Assembly: GCA_907165135.1 (NCBI GenBank)
Contig: OU015569.1
Coordinates: 5,828,001 to 5,892,000, forward strand
Length of the DNA stretch: 64,000 bases
DNA from: Oikopleura dioica
Taxonomy: Eukaryota > Chordata > Appendicularia > Copelata > Oikopleuridae
Reading direction: 5' to 3'
The notes beneath the pieces were generated by a model. That model saw only the letters and a program-made list of their open reading frames with translations, ran no database searches and had not been told where the DNA came from. The stretch's first letter is position 1; every line of letters begins with the position of its first letter. The position numbers were made by a program, and so were the translations under genes. Positions 1-11,459 of the stretch are shown here, piece by piece.

Positions 1-91
1 AATCGAGGGGGAAACTTGCTCCGACACCGACGATACCAGCAAGCGCACCGTTTCCGATTTTACATAGTAGCAACTCGTTCTCAGTTGGCAT
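1..91 (-). CDS. Mitochondrial glutamate carrier-like protein, 5' fragment
   Basis: Only the first 30 codons lie in the window, starting at the ATG at 91 and running off the left edge. They read as the first transmembrane segment of a mitochondrial carrier, with a Gly-rich stretch (IGNGALAGIVGVGASFPLD) ending in the Pro-x-Asp of the carrier signature. The spacing recalls SLC25A22/SLC25A18, which move glutamate across the inner mitochondrial membrane, but 30 residues cannot fix the substrate. An AG acceptor sits one base before the ATG. TMX1 ends 219 bp upstream on the same strand, so this looks like the next gene of the minus-strand cluster. Confidence 0.55.
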   Translation of the reverse strand, partial: MPTENELLLCKIGNGALAGIVGVGASFPLD

Positions 92-310
92 TCTTAAAAT
101 AACGAGAGTCAAATTAATGGTTAGAAAAGCGTCAGTCCCTGGCATTATAGACTTATACACATATATAAAAGTGAAACATTGAAACTTAAATTGAACTGAA
201 GTAAAAATCGATGTCAACGCTCGCTAATCAACAATACAAGCGCCAATAATCAGGCAGGCAGCTATTGAGAGTGAATTTCCTAATTTCGATCCAACTGTCG
301 TTCTTTTCAT

Positions 311-1560
311 CTATTCTTCTTTTCTTGTCCTCCGTCGTCGAGTTTTCTGACTTAATTGTGAATCCTTCTTTTTCTCTTGCTCTTCTTCCTCGGCGGGCGT
401 GTCTACTTTCTGCAAACATTGATATAGATACAAAATAGGTAAATTTGCTTTCTTACTTTATGTTGGCCGCTGACGGGTTTGCGCGGCGAGATGCAATCGG
501 ACACAAAGACGAGAACGGCACCCAAAAAGAGCCCAGTTATGATTGTGCACACTTTGTTTGAGTGTTTAACTTGGAGTCCCTGATTTCATCAAGTAATTAC
601 CTCCATAAATGATGTAGCTGACGAGGTCGCTGAAACCCATTTCCTTCGTGAGATAATCGTGCGTTATTTGCATGTAGGAGGAAAAGATGAAAAGCCAGGA
701 GATGAGCGACATAGTTATGCTATTTGGCTGCCGGTACCAGGGCAATGGATCGTACTGTTCGTACTTTTTCTCGCTGACGTAATCATGAAGGGCGTCAAAA
801 TTGCGACCTTAAGAAAGCCGTAGCAAAATTTTATCTATCTCGAACTGACCTTCGTCGTATTTTGTGCAGATTCCATCCAAGCAGTGGTAAACAGTAGGAA
901 GCGATGTAATCACAAATCGTCCGGCGAGACTGTGGTTGTGGGTAATATCCACGTTACCAACTTTTATGCCTTAAAACTTCATTGAAGCAAAACTCTTAAA
1001 TAACCGAAATCGGTTGACTCGACAGAATTCAAAATCAAAGACACGAGTGCTCGAATGCCTCAATTTGGAGACTACTTTTTCTCGAGGAAACCCATGATCC
1101 CAATGTTTTTGTGGGAGTGTCTCTGAATTGATTCCGTTGCTTTGGCATATTCACTATTTTCACAGGAGTATTTTTTACGCTTGTTTACACAAAGTTATCC
1201 ATTTCAAAATTAGAAGAAAAATGCGACTTGGATGTGGTGTCGACATGACTGTGGTATTCTAGTTTGATCTAGTCATGATATGGTCAGATAATTGTGGGAG
1301 GACAAAGTGTAATTTGAGACACGGCTCTTTTGCCGCCATGAACTTTTGTGTCAATCAGGCGGCTCCTGAAATCACATACCGAGTTCTGGAGCATATTCGC
1401 CCAACTTATTCCACTCGTTCTCGAATCGCTGACACGCTGGACACCAAGGAGCGGAGAATTCGATCATCCACTCTCCCTGCAAAGTTTGCCGCCAATTCGA
1501 ATCTGTCACATCGATTACGGCGCTGGCGACGGCACCAGCAATCAGCAGAAAGGGAATCAT
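311..1560 (-). CDS. TMX1: Thioredoxin-related transmembrane protein 1
   Basis: This is an ER membrane thiol oxidoreductase. Five exons (1380-1560, 850-969, 601-807, 457-569, 311-409) give 239 residues. The protein has an N-terminal signal peptide (MIPFLLIAGAVASA), a thioredoxin fold with the active site CPAC found in TMX1 rather than the CGHC of PDI, the motif FVITSLPTVYH containing the cis-proline, a transmembrane segment (ITGLFLGAVLVFVSDCIS) and an acidic then basic cytosolic tail. An in-frame ATG at 1605 exists, but the signal peptide favours 1560. RAD9 ends 234 bp upstream, and an AATAAA lies in that gap, so TMX1 could be an operon member or have its own start of transcription. The first intron (410 bp) is long for this region. 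Confidence 0.9.
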
Positions 1561-1741
1561 TCTAGAGCCAAGGAACTCAGAGTTGGCGAAGCTTTTTTTG
1601 TCCACGCAAAGTTGCAGCGAAAGACTTTTTCGTCGGCCTAATGATTCACTAAAGCTACAATCGCCAAAACGAAATAAAAATCAACACCCCTGATTCGGAA
1701 AAGTATTCTCTCAATTTCTTAAGTTACACATGGGCCAAAAA

Positions 1742-1747
1742 TTTATT
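1742..1747 (-). terminator. AATAAA polyadenylation signal after RAD9
   Basis: AATAAA on the minus strand lies about 50 bp past the RAD9 stop codon, in the 234-bp gap before TMX1. It fits the 3' end of RAD9 mRNA. Confidence 0.5.
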
Positions 1748-1794
1748 ACAAATATCCGTTGAAAAATCATAGATGATTGAGAAGGGCAGTAAAA

Positions 1795-3219
1795 TTAGTC
1801 CGAGTCCTCTGCGAGGACAGTCTGGCGACTTTGGAATGAGTATTGAGAAGCTGTATCTTCCATTTCTGAATCCATCATTCGGCCTCCGACATTTCGTTTA
1901 ATGCCGTAAAGAGAAGCGTCATTTGTTGAATCGTCGCTAAAAACGTAAATATAAAACAGTGATGTTTTAACTACTACCTGTCGGAGCTATCGCCGAAAAG
2001 CAAGTCCGCTCCACTACGGCTATTATTTAGCGACGCGAATTGACTAGAACTGGGCTGAAAAGAAGGCTGTTCAGGCTGATATTGACGTCGATTATAGGAT
2101 GACAAGTCGTATTGATCACGGGTCTCGGTTAGCCTTGATGCGTTCAGAATATCGGCCTGCGTTAGCATGAGAGGACTCTGAAGAATCCGTAAGTTGTCTA
2201 GACAAAAGTTTAAGCATTTTTACTCTTCTTCCGCTCCCACTCGCAGGGATTATTTCAGACTTAGTAGAGTCAAGGAAGGAATCGTCGCTGTGAACACGAG
2301 TTATATTGATTGTCTTTGATATGTCCGAGCTCAGTGTGGCTGTGACAATCGAAGAGATGAAATTGTCCGACTCAACTTTGAAAACCAAGGGACAACCTTG
2401 ACCCTCTTCGAAGACCTTAATATTTTACATTCTCACAGAAATGTAAGCATAAAGGAATTGTTACTTTTACTTCAGCATCTTCCATCAAATCTTCCCATAG
2501 TTTTACAGCTGCTCGAAGCTCTTTCAATGAAAACGTCAGATGGTCACTCATCGGCTGGAAGATCTCCAACTCTTCGGATGTTATCGCGACCTGGGACTTG
2601 ACACTCGATTTGACAGTGTTTTCATCGTACGATTTGAGATGCAGTTTTCCATCATCCATGTACATAGTCGCTTCCAGAATCCCGCGAGGAAAGGTAGAGA
2701 GTTCTCCATCGATTACTGACAGTGGGCAGACCATAAATGGAACTCTTTCCTCGAGGTCGAAAGTAGAAGCGAGGTTGTCCGGGTCATACACTTCGAAGTC
2801 GTAGTGTTTCGTCCAATGTTTCGTGCCGATGAATTTGTATGAAAAATGTTCCGCCGAGAAGTCGATTTCGATTTTATCAAGGAATTTCGAGATGTTCATA
2901 GCTGAAACTTTGATCAAGTAGCGCAGCGGGAGACTGATCTTGACATCATCGCAATACACGGATGTTTGTGATTGCGAAGTGTTGTAACTTTCGCTTATGT
3001 CGAAGAACTCGGGGGTAAGAATCATTTGCATACAAACTGATCGGGAGATATTTGACGTTTGAAGCTCAAATGATTGTTACGAAATTACATTGGAACTCAC
3101 TCGATTACCTTTAATCCTTGGACGTCATACGGCTCGATTTGAACGTGAGGACCAATTTTGACGAGGGTTTTTAGCGTTTTTACGAACTCCGTAATATTAT
3201 AATCAGGGACGATCCACAT
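1795..3219 (-). CDS. RAD9A: Cell-cycle checkpoint clamp subunit RAD9
   Basis: RAD9 is a subunit of the 9-1-1 (RAD9-HUS1-RAD1) PCNA-like clamp that loads at damaged DNA and activates ATR signalling. Exon 1 (3109-3219, 37 codons) begins at the ATG directly after an AG acceptor. Exon 2 (2465-3064) carries most of the two PCNA-like domains, including the run HWTKHYDFEVYDPDNLASTF typical of the Rad9 family. Exon 3 (from 2415) continues with the domain-closing PLVFKVESDNFISSIVTATL. Two last exons encode a Ser/Gln-rich acidic tail ending in AEDSD, as expected of the phosphorylated RAD9 tail. BLOC1S1 ends 61 bp upstream. A or B paralogue status cannot be told; I use RAD9A for the single-copy form. 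Confidence 0.88.
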
Positions 3220-3280
3220 CTGAAATTTCGCCGTTCAGTTCGAAAATATGAAGATGGCTATATTTACATTTTTGACAGAA

Positions 3281-3719
3281 TTAGGTTTCCTTTTTTGATT
3301 CTTTGACGGCGTGGAGCAATATCTTCGTTTCCCTCTCAATTGCATAGGCAAAAGCTTAATTTTATTAAATAATTGATACTGATAATGAAGAATTATGGGG
3401 AGAATCTAATAATAAATCCAGCATCTAGAATACCTTCAAAGTCCCCTAGATGCCTGATCGCAGACTCGAAGTTTTTCAACGACTCATTCCACTTTTCCGA
3501 TTGTTTTTCCAAGTCAGACGCTTCTTGCTGTATCTTTCTGAATTCCTTGTCCACCTTTTTCTGGTTTGCGTATGCATGCTTCACTGGTAGGTTAACATCG
3601 ATTGCAAGCTCTTTAGCACTTTTACAGCTAGCATCAATCAGCTTTTTTTCGGCATTTTTGATTTTCTCATTTCTTGTCGCTAGTTGATGGTCATAATCGC
3701 GGATTATCGAGTGGAGCAT
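3281..3719 (-). CDS. BLOC1S1: BLOC-1 subunit 1 (GCN5L1)
   Basis: BLOC1S1 is a small helical subunit of the BLOC-1 and BORC complexes that control lysosome-related organelle biogenesis and lysosome positioning. Two exons encode about 123 residues. The helical core has AYANQKKVDKEFRKIQQEA, matching the AYMNQRKLDHE block of the family, and continues with FESAIRHLGDFE. After the intron it closes with AFAYAIERETKILLHAV, matching the family's C-terminal helix. The start ATG at 3719 is one base after an AG acceptor. POLR2G ends 110 bp upstream and RAD9 starts 61 bp downstream, a typical operon spacing. Confidence 0.9.
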
Positions 3720-3829
3720 TCTAATGTCGGAAAATGAGCTCCTTTGGATTTACAGTTGAATTATTCTATCGAAAGCTCTGTAAACGTTTTCTATGGCAGT
3801 TTTTCCAAAAGCACTTTCGAATTTCATCA

Positions 3830-4522
3830 TCAGTCCACTCTTCCGAGATAATCGTCCATCAGCGACCCAATCGAGAAAATTTCGTTAACGTCTACTCGCG
3901 TCCCGACAATTTTAAGCCGAATTTCGTCGTCTGTAAAAATCCTGTATAATAATTAGGCTTTAACGTCATTCAAGGACCTTGTCTAATCGCTGTGTCTTCG
4001 TCTTTCGTCTTGTAGCAAGGAGGGTTAGAATCTGGATCGAACTCCATGTCAGAAGGTATGGAGTGCTGAAGAACACCATAGTTCGTGACAATCTCGCACT
4101 AGTACCTTTGAAATGAAGCAGGCCATTGGGCCAACATCCACCATGAGTCCGACTTTGTTCACTTGTGTAACTACCCCGTCCACGACTTCGCCCTTGAAAG
4201 GACGAAAGACAATCGCCTAATAAATAATTAGCCAATGAAATCTTACACATAAGAACTCACCGCGTATTTAATTGGGAAAAGGCAAAATCCTCTCCCCGCC
4301 AGAATCTCTCCATCACCAATGCTGTGAATATTCGTGACACCGATCACAAATCCATGTTCTCCAGTACAGGAGCCTTCTACTTCACTGAATTTGAGCACTT
4401 AGAATTGCCGAGATCCCGAGAATATACCTGTAAAGTTTTTGTCGAATCGTATCAGTGAGATTCTCTCCAAAGTACATCGGATGGATTAAAAGCTCATGTT
4501 CGAGATCAATATGGTAAAACAT
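3830..4522 (-). CDS. POLR2G: RNA polymerase II subunit RPB7
   Basis: RPB7 forms the RPB4/RPB7 stalk of RNA polymerase II. The translation starts [15 protein letters not shown], followed by the RNP-like domain ([17 protein letters not shown]), then the S1/OB-fold half ([20 protein letters not shown]). It ends with the family signature [20 protein letters not shown] and a DDYLG close to the stop. The length of about 172 residues equals the family norm. At least four short introns interrupt the coding sequence. The ATG is one base after a TTCTTAG acceptor. The MICOS13-like gene ends 70 bp upstream. Confidence 0.93.
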
Positions 4523-4592
4523 TCTAAGAAGAGAGCTCCTGTCAAATATCATTTCATTTTGCCAGAATAAATAGTTTCAGGAGCAGGGAATA

Positions 4593-4870
4593 TTAAGAAA
4601 GAACTTTCAGAACTGGGCATTCTCCCTCGCATCGCATAATAGGGCACTTTGTCATGTTCTCGCAGCCGAAAAACGTCTGGATTCGCTTCTTTGCAAGCTG
4701 TGGGTCTCTGCCCTAAATTTAACGGAATTGAACTAAAGATAGCAAAATTAAAAGTATACCCAGACACCAAGCTCAGAAGTAAGCTGAACACTTCCAACAA
4801 AAAGGCCGACTTTAGCACCGAAGACAGCAGTTTTGCCAGTGAAGCGAACAAGCGATCCGACAAAACCCAT
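4593..4870 (-). CDS. MICOS13/QIL1-like small mitochondrial protein
   Basis: Two exons (4760-4870 and 4593-4712), joined by a 47-bp intron, encode 76 residues. The N-terminal half has a Gly-rich membrane segment (KVGLFVGSVQLTSELGVWG). The motif ending in GVWG resembles MICOS13/QIL1, the inner-membrane protein that joins MIC60 and MIC10 parts of the cristae-junction complex. The second exon is unlike the usual family: it ends in a short Cys-rich tail with six cysteines and is much shorter than the roughly 118 residues of human MICOS13. The start is one base after a TGCATAG acceptor and 57 bp after the PELO stop, which supports a real gene. The family call rests on a short match. Confidence 0.5.
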
Positions 4871-4927
4871 TCTATGCAAATAAGCACTTAGGCAAAGGTA
4901 TAACTTATAGGGCCTATAAGCATTATT

Positions 4928-6596
4928 TTATTCATCGTCAGAGAAGTCTATATCTTCTATGTCGGGAAGTGGAAACCTTTTTTGGGATGAATCGATTCCT
5001 CAAATAAGATAGATTTGAAGTCGAGATAGAAATGCTATCCGATCCTGAGAATGGCTGCGATTCCAGTGAGATTCGCGAGCTGAATGCCAGATGGATGGAG
5101 AGAACTCAAAATATAAACATTTGCCCCAGCAGCTTGCGCGCGCTCGGAAAGCTTCACATATCTTCGTCTTCGATTCACGTCAAAGCATCGGAATAGTGAA
5201 TCAGTCATCAAAAGTGTATCTATTGCTTGTAACTCGCAAGCCTTTTCAACCTGAAAAATAATTAAATCTGCCCGAATGAAAGATATTATTTATAAATAAT
5301 TTACAATTTTTGTTGGTGAAAAACGAACAGTCTGTATCAAAAGAAGAGAATTCTCAAACACAATAGTTTCGAGTGAAACATTTCAACATATGTTTTTTTA
5401 ATATCCGCCACAACCCAAGCCATCTCAGTGGAATCATTTGACTGAATAGCAATACCCCGCGAGGCGTTAAAAAGTTCAATAAATTCAAAAAAATCGGTCT
5501 ACTAGTAACAGACTATTACCTGTTTTGTTCCATAAAAGGCGCGATCCCCGTCGTCGAGAAGTGTCTGCTGAAATGTTTCAAATGCCTTCGTTTCTTTTGC
5601 TGCTTTTGTATCTTCTAGGCGGCGGGCGACACCAGGGTCTTGGAGGACTTCCATAAGGGAGTGCTTGTATCCGGAGGAGCTTCTGCAGGAAACAAATTTC
5701 GCGCGATGTTCGATGAATTTCTTGTTTTCTTCGTTTTGGATGAACATGTATTCCATGAACTCTTCGCGCACGAAACCAGGAGAAGCGATAATGATACATT
5801 TTAAACGATCAAAATCAAAATTAGTCTTCATCGCAGTGGCTACATTTTTGAAGAACTTCTTCATCGACTCTTCGTGTTTGTCTGGTCGTCGTTTTCCTTG
5901 AATTGAGGTCTGTATTTTTTGCTTCACCACTGTCAGCGCACTGAGAACTTGCAAGGAATAGACTCTAACCTTTCTCATTATCTATATATAAAAATTGATT
6001 CCTCTCCTAAACACACGTGTGCCAGACCTTCTTCCATCACCACAGCCCCTACTTCTGCTTTCAAATTCATATCTGTCGCTTCTTTGATTCTCCGTAATGT
6101 TATCGAGTCCCACTCGTCCTATTCTGTATTGACGTCAAGCCGATGGAAATTCTTCCTACCTTGTAAATTGTAAAACGTCGGCCCAACTCGAGGTCTATCG
6201 TGTGGTACTGTCCGATATTAACGAACTCATTCTGCTCCGTATTTGTCCCTTTCATCGACAAGCAACAGACAGTTTGATCGAAATCGAGTGTTTCGATTTT
6301 GATTGTCAACTTGAAATGTTTCCTCTCGGTCGTACGAAGTCCAGTAGACGACTCTTTCTTCACGTTTCGAACTGTCGAAGCTTCCACTCGGTCGCCAGCC
6401 TGAAGCATATTGTACACATGCCAAAGATCTTCCAAGGACTTTTTTATAAGACCAAATGCCGGAGAAAACGATTCTCGCCCAGTTAGTTAACATAATAGAA
6501 TTTATGCATCTGCAAGTCCTTTCCCTCAGGTTCTTCTGCGGTGAGAACGATCTTACCCGATTTATTTTTCGTTAGTTCGCGGTGGTGCACTTTCAT
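4928..6596 (-). CDS. PELO: Pelota, ribosome rescue factor
   Basis: Pelota is an eRF1-like factor that, with HBS1L, splits stalled ribosomes in no-go and nonstop decay. Domain 1 carries GDRVEASTVRNVKKESSTG, which includes the conserved basic and SSTG blocks. The central domain has KCIIIASPGFVREEFMEYM, nearly identical to the family core, and the C-terminal domain has DRAFYGTKQ and SLHPSGIQLANLTGIAAILR. It ends in an acidic tail (DIEDIDFSDDE). As expected for Pelota there is no GGQ. Canonical splicing of the first intron inserts about ten extra residues between EEPE and the LWHVYN block compared with the human protein. ZFPL1 ends 234 bp upstream. Confidence 0.92.
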
Positions 6597-6830
6597 TTCT
6601 GAACAGAAAATATGCATGAGAGTATTTTCGGAACGATTTACATAAGTTTATTGCACGTAGTAGTGAGACACCGCAGTTTTTTAGAATTAATCACGGATAA
6701 AAACGAAAAAATAGGAAAACAAGTTAATCGGCAAACAATTTCCGATGTAAACTTAAGAGTGTTGAATAGGCAAAGCAGAATACAGAAAATTATGAGTGTT
6801 TGTTTGAAAAATAAGAAAAGGACAATAATA

Positions 6831-8056
6831 CTAATTATCTCCAACATTCACATCGACTCCGACGTCAGCGTTATGAATATTGGGATTGTTGATTGGGTCC
6901 AAGAAGGGATCGTGGTCGGCGCGAGATCGACCAACCTAGCAAATAAATGCGGTGAGAGTCAATATTCTAAGAAGTCGATTACCTTGGTCAGGAAGAACAG
7001 AACTGTGAAAACGCCAATGACCGCGATAAATATCATGAACAAAGTCTTTTGGGTAATATCGGTATCGTCCTGAAAAAAAAATCGATCAACTGATGAGATT
7101 ATAGTGATAGCTTACCCTGTATTTAGGATGGATTTCGTGGGCTTTGATCAATTTTGACAAGAAGCCTGTAGGTTTTCTCCTGGCGTATTTATTCTCATCG
7201 GGATCCTCATTATCTACCGGCAAGGCCACTTCCTTTGAAGCGTAGTCAAGCTGAAAAGTTTCTTGGTGTGTAGCTCGTCTTTAGTATCTTACTTGACGCT
7301 TGAGCTTTTCTCTATTTGTCACTTCGGACTCGGTCAGGGCATGCGTGCTTACAGGAGTAGAAGTGCAGAGGGGAGTCGCGATTCGATTCTTAATTTTGGC
7401 TCAACTTCTTGGGTTCAAGCAAAGTTAGTTACGTTAACAGGATTGAAGGTCTCTGGCGCGTCCCAAGATTTCAACGAACTATTGTTATTGTTTTTCTCCT
7501 CCTCTTCGTCTGCTTCAGGGATGAGTGGGAGACCAAGGCCTACACGAGCCCAAGAAGCTGTCTTCAGTCGCTCGCGCAACGCTTCCGCCACTGGACCAGC
7601 TTGATTTTCCGGTGGAAAGACTGGCCCAGAGCAAATCGGACAGCGGAATCCTCCGGGTGCAGTATTCGATGGATACTCGGAGAATTTTTGACTCAGCGCA
7701 GGCCAGTCAAAGACGTCTAGATATTATGAATAATTTCCGCTTTAGAGATAAATATACATTCGAAATTTTAATATATTGCCATGATATCATATTTACGGTA
7801 GCAAATCAGCCGAACTGGATCAATATCTTCGAGTGGCTTTCCAGATACCGCGCATGTCGGGTCGTAGTCAGAGTCTTTCAGCCAGTTCAAGTATGACTGG
7901 ACTACACACTTAAATCAGTCGATAAATCTCTGAGAAAATACGTAAAAGTAAAACCTTTGGATATCTCTCCACGATACAATATTCACAGACATTGACACGA
8001 TGCTCGTAACAGAATAGATTCGTGACTTTTCGCTTCGGACATTTACAGAGACCCAT
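6831..8056 (-). CDS. ZFPL1: Zinc finger protein-like 1 (cis-Golgi)
   Basis: ZFPL1 is a cis-Golgi integral membrane protein with a B-box-like and a RING-like zinc finger that binds GM130. The start is unmistakable, [20 protein letters not shown], then [10 protein letters not shown] and, after introns, [15 protein letters not shown]. The second finger follows with [19 protein letters not shown] and [20 protein letters not shown] transmembrane segment near the C-terminus ([19 protein letters not shown]) is followed by [13 protein letters not shown], as in the human protein. The ATG is six bases after an ATTTTAG acceptor. RIOX1 ends 80 bp upstream. This is a confident assignment over the full length. 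Confidence 0.93.
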
Positions 8057-8136
8057 TACAGTCTAAAATAATTGAAAAGCAATTAGATGTGCCTGGAAGT
8101 TCAGGGGTGCCTTATCAGCAGCAATACATTCTACAG

Positions 8137-10233
8137 TCAGTTGTTCATTTCATCATCTTCGTTAAATAGACGAGTAACTTCCTTTGTCATTATAACATTA
8201 TTTTCCAGCAGGTTCAAAACAATCTGCAAAGTTGTGTCCAGATCACAGCCTTCATTGACCAAATCAGCCACTTTCACATACTTCGGGTATTTTACCGTAA
8301 GAACGTCAAAAACAGCGGCCCCATCCTCGCTTATTTCGTACGATTTCAATTCTTCCTTCTTGTAAATTCTAAGGAAAAAATCTGAACTGCCGAAAATGAC
8401 ATAGAGTAGTACCTAGGGTTGTCATTACTGTGGCAAAGGATAATCTCATTATCCTCGCCCATAATGACTCGTGCAGATTGTTGCCGTAAGAGGCGAATTT
8501 CAGTGTCTTCATCAAGCTTGTAGCAAGTATTCTTGACGACGCCATTTTCAACAATTGGCTTTCCCCCTAACGAATATTTAAATCATGCTGTTTTTTTGTA
8601 AAAATCGACTCCTACATTGGACAGTTCTGTTCGCTTCGTCCTTGGATAGCACCGGTGGAAGGGCGCAATGAGTGTCATTCTTCGCTAATTCATCGCATGC
8701 TTTATCCACATCTGCGTACTGAATCATGTTCTGCATGAGAGACATGACGACATTGCTGAATTGCTCTCGCTCGGCAGCTCGATCTTCTCGATCACTATTG
8801 GACACGCCCATGATGAGCTTGTAGTCTGTCGGAAGGCCTCGCCGGAACTCAACGTTTTCTTTTATGGCAGTGGACTTTTTATGGCTCAAGCAATATTTCT
8901 CCCGCAGAAGTATACGATCATTATCGTTGAGCCCTACACAACGCTTGCGGTACGATTTTTTCAAGAAGATCACACCATGCGTTCTTCTGATATGTCGAAA
9001 TTGTAACATGGAGAGAGTGCTCGCCAGCCAGGCATTCGCCCTGATGAAGCCACCCTCTTGGAACATAAAGTACATCGCCAGGTTGGATTATTTCATAGAT
9101 CTCCGGTTCATGTTTAATTTCGTTCGGGTGGAAGTTCCGCGATGAAGTTCGGGGGAGTTCTTTGTTTTCGAATGGCGCCCAAACTTTCCACCTCTTTCTT
9201 CCCTCAGTCTTAGAAAAAGTAACTACAAATAACAAAGATTTAAGTTGTCTACCTGAACCATGAACACCTCTACGTCATCGTAATGCGGAGCAAACCCTGT
9301 TGTACTAGGAGGTGTCAGGTAAGTATTAGAACCGGTGAAGCAACCGAAGAACTCCTGAAGTCCCTGGCAGACACTCCAAATAGACTTAGAGTAAGTCTGT
9401 GGGTTGAGCATTCGTACAGAGCAACCATTGTTGTACATGTCCCACACTTTCGAAGGCCACGCTCGTCCAGGCTCATTGTGAGTCTGTCGGCCATTCTTTT
9501 TGTCCCATGATGTGACGTCGATATTAACACTGAATAAAATTTTAAGGGTTAAAAATGCAATCTAAATTACCCAAATTGAACGGGATTATTTTGGATAATA
9601 TTGGCAAGCTGCGATGTACTGAAGAGGCTATTGTTATAGTCGGCCTTATTCCGTCGAATGAGAACGGCCTTCTTTTCCCAGTAGTTTAGCATGAAGTCTT
9701 CGACGTCCATTGGCCAGATCATCCACTGGAACAGACGGGCAGAATCCTTCAATGAGTCTGATACAGAGGTAGGTATAGGCATGGTAGGTGGTCTCAATAA
9801 TTTGCTTTTCTTTGGCATGTTCGAGGAGCTGGGCTCTTCAGAGATCGATGCAAGGTCAGAATCAAGTGTTTCTTCAGAGGCTTCCTGGTTGATTTCGGAT
9901 GGAAGACTTTCCGGCTCGATAGTTTCCTCAGTTCCGTTAGTCTTTCCATTCTTTGACGCTTTTTCTCGAGCGAAAATTGCTCTCATAGCGCTCATCTCAT
10001 CACACTGCTCTGATTGGGTTCCAGAAGATCCAGTCTGAAGCTCATCCTTTTCTACGATTGCTTCAGTTACCGGGACATTTTTATTTTTCTTTCGTTTCTC
10101 TTTTGAAAATTACTTTACCATGAAATAACTAGAACGACTTACTTTTGCCCGATTTCTGAGCGTCCATCACAGGCTTTTTCTCTGGCGGTTCAATGGCCGC
10201 CGCCAAAGAAAAAGCCGATCGACGCTTCTTCAT
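8137..10233 (-). CDS. RIOX1: Ribosomal oxygenase 1 (NO66), JmjC hydroxylase
   Basis: RIOX1 is a nucleolar Fe(II)/2-oxoglutarate JmjC oxygenase that hydroxylates a histidine of ribosomal protein uL2. The N-terminus starts MKKRRSAFSLAAAI, a basic nuclear-targeting start, followed by an acidic low-complexity region. The JmjC core shows the iron-binding HxD in TGFAPHYDDVEVFMVQ, then EIIQPGDVLYVPRGWLHQGE and the distal histidine in EHSLHVTISTYQ. A dimerisation segment (VEFRRGLPTDYK) and a winged-helix tail (YPKYVKVADLV) complete it. I chose 10233 because it gives the basic N-terminus and follows a TTTAG acceptor; the ATG at 10167 is internal. SLC25A27 ends 70 bp upstream. RIOX2 is the alternative, but the YDDVEVFMVQ region fits RIOX1 better. 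Confidence 0.85.
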
Positions 10234-10303
10234 TTTTTTGCAGTCTAAATACAAATTTCTTTACTTATTTGAATCCGATAAGAATATAACACGCACAGAC
10301 AAA

Positions 10304-11360
10304 TCAAATGGACTTAATGCCCGATACAGAACAAATTGTTTCGAAACTGATCCAAAAGGTAAGAGACCATGGACCCATCCGCAACCAGCACGGTAAAAAC
10401 CCCTTATAAAGGGAGAAAAACCCTTAAAATCGGGATTAATATCAGCCCAACGTGGCATCGAATACCTTCATTTTTTATCGCTTGGAGCAAACAATCCATA
10501 CTTCCTTTATAATAAACTCCTATGCCATTTTTGTCGAGGGGCTGATTCATTATTCGCGTTTTTATGACATCAGCTGGAGTACCAAGGATTGCAGAGACTA
10601 AGCCAGCAGACATGGAGGCCAAGAAGTAGGTGAAATAGGAATCGGTCAGCCCCCATCTTAGGTCAGTTATAAATCATTCTTAGGACAACGATAATACCTG
10701 AGGAAAGTGTTCTTGGAAGTATCATACGCGGTGAGATCACCAAGATTGACTAATGCAGCACGCTGCGCATTTGGAATAGCTCCAGCCATAAACGCTCGCC
10801 ATCCACCTGCTCGCAAAGTGCTTTTAAAAAAGGCTGAGAATTGGAGTTTATCAACAGTCGGAGGCAGCCCTTGAAGACGTCTCTTCCCTTCGTTTTGCAT
10901 TTTAACCTAAGACTTTCAACAGATCTTTGATAGAAGAATCGAACCTTGATGAGATCGAACGGATTTGAGACGACTTGCGCGAAGGCGCCACATGACATGC
11001 CAAGGACAGCTGTGGAAAAAAGAGAAGGACGCTCGCCGAGGTGCGGTCTCAATGCTTGATAGCCACACATTCGGATGCCCGAATACGGAATGTGTCGATA
11101 GATTGCAGGAGACATGCCAAAATACAATTTACTTATCCCTTCTTTAAGCACGACTTCTTTGCAAACAGCGAAAAGACCTTGTTTCCGACCATACTGAACA
11201 TTTCTCTCGCCTTGAAGTTGTAGGCGAGTCTTGGCTACGCAAGATGTTCATGGCTTTTATAAAAGAAACTCTCTTCACCTAGATCAAGAGGATAAGTAGC
11301 GAACTCCGCACAACAGGCTCCGCCTATGCTGCTCAAGTAACGAGTCGTAAAGTCATTCAT
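10304..11360 (-). CDS. SLC25A27: Mitochondrial uncoupling protein 4
   Basis: This is an inner-membrane carrier of the UCP4 subgroup. The three carrier repeats are visible: the first signature in [10 protein letters not shown] then KTRLQLQGE, the second in [10 protein letters not shown] after [20 protein letters not shown], and the third in [19 protein letters not shown]. The [16 protein letters not shown] block between them is characteristic of UCP4. The end reads [20 protein letters not shown]. Length is close to 320 residues across five or six exons. The ATG at 11360 follows an AG acceptor by about a dozen bases. RIOX1 begins 70 bp after the stop. Confidence 0.88.
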
Positions 11361-11459
11361 ATCATCTTTTACTGAAGAGCGATGTTCAAGTAAGTTTTTT
11401 TAAAACTGATTTATTAAAAATAATATTTGCAGATAGAAAAATATAGTTAATATGCTGGA

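Noticed and set aside
6612-7073. 153-codon plus-strand open frame
   Set aside because: It overlaps the ZFPL1 C-terminal exons and the PELO leader on the other strand; those are supported by strong family matches.
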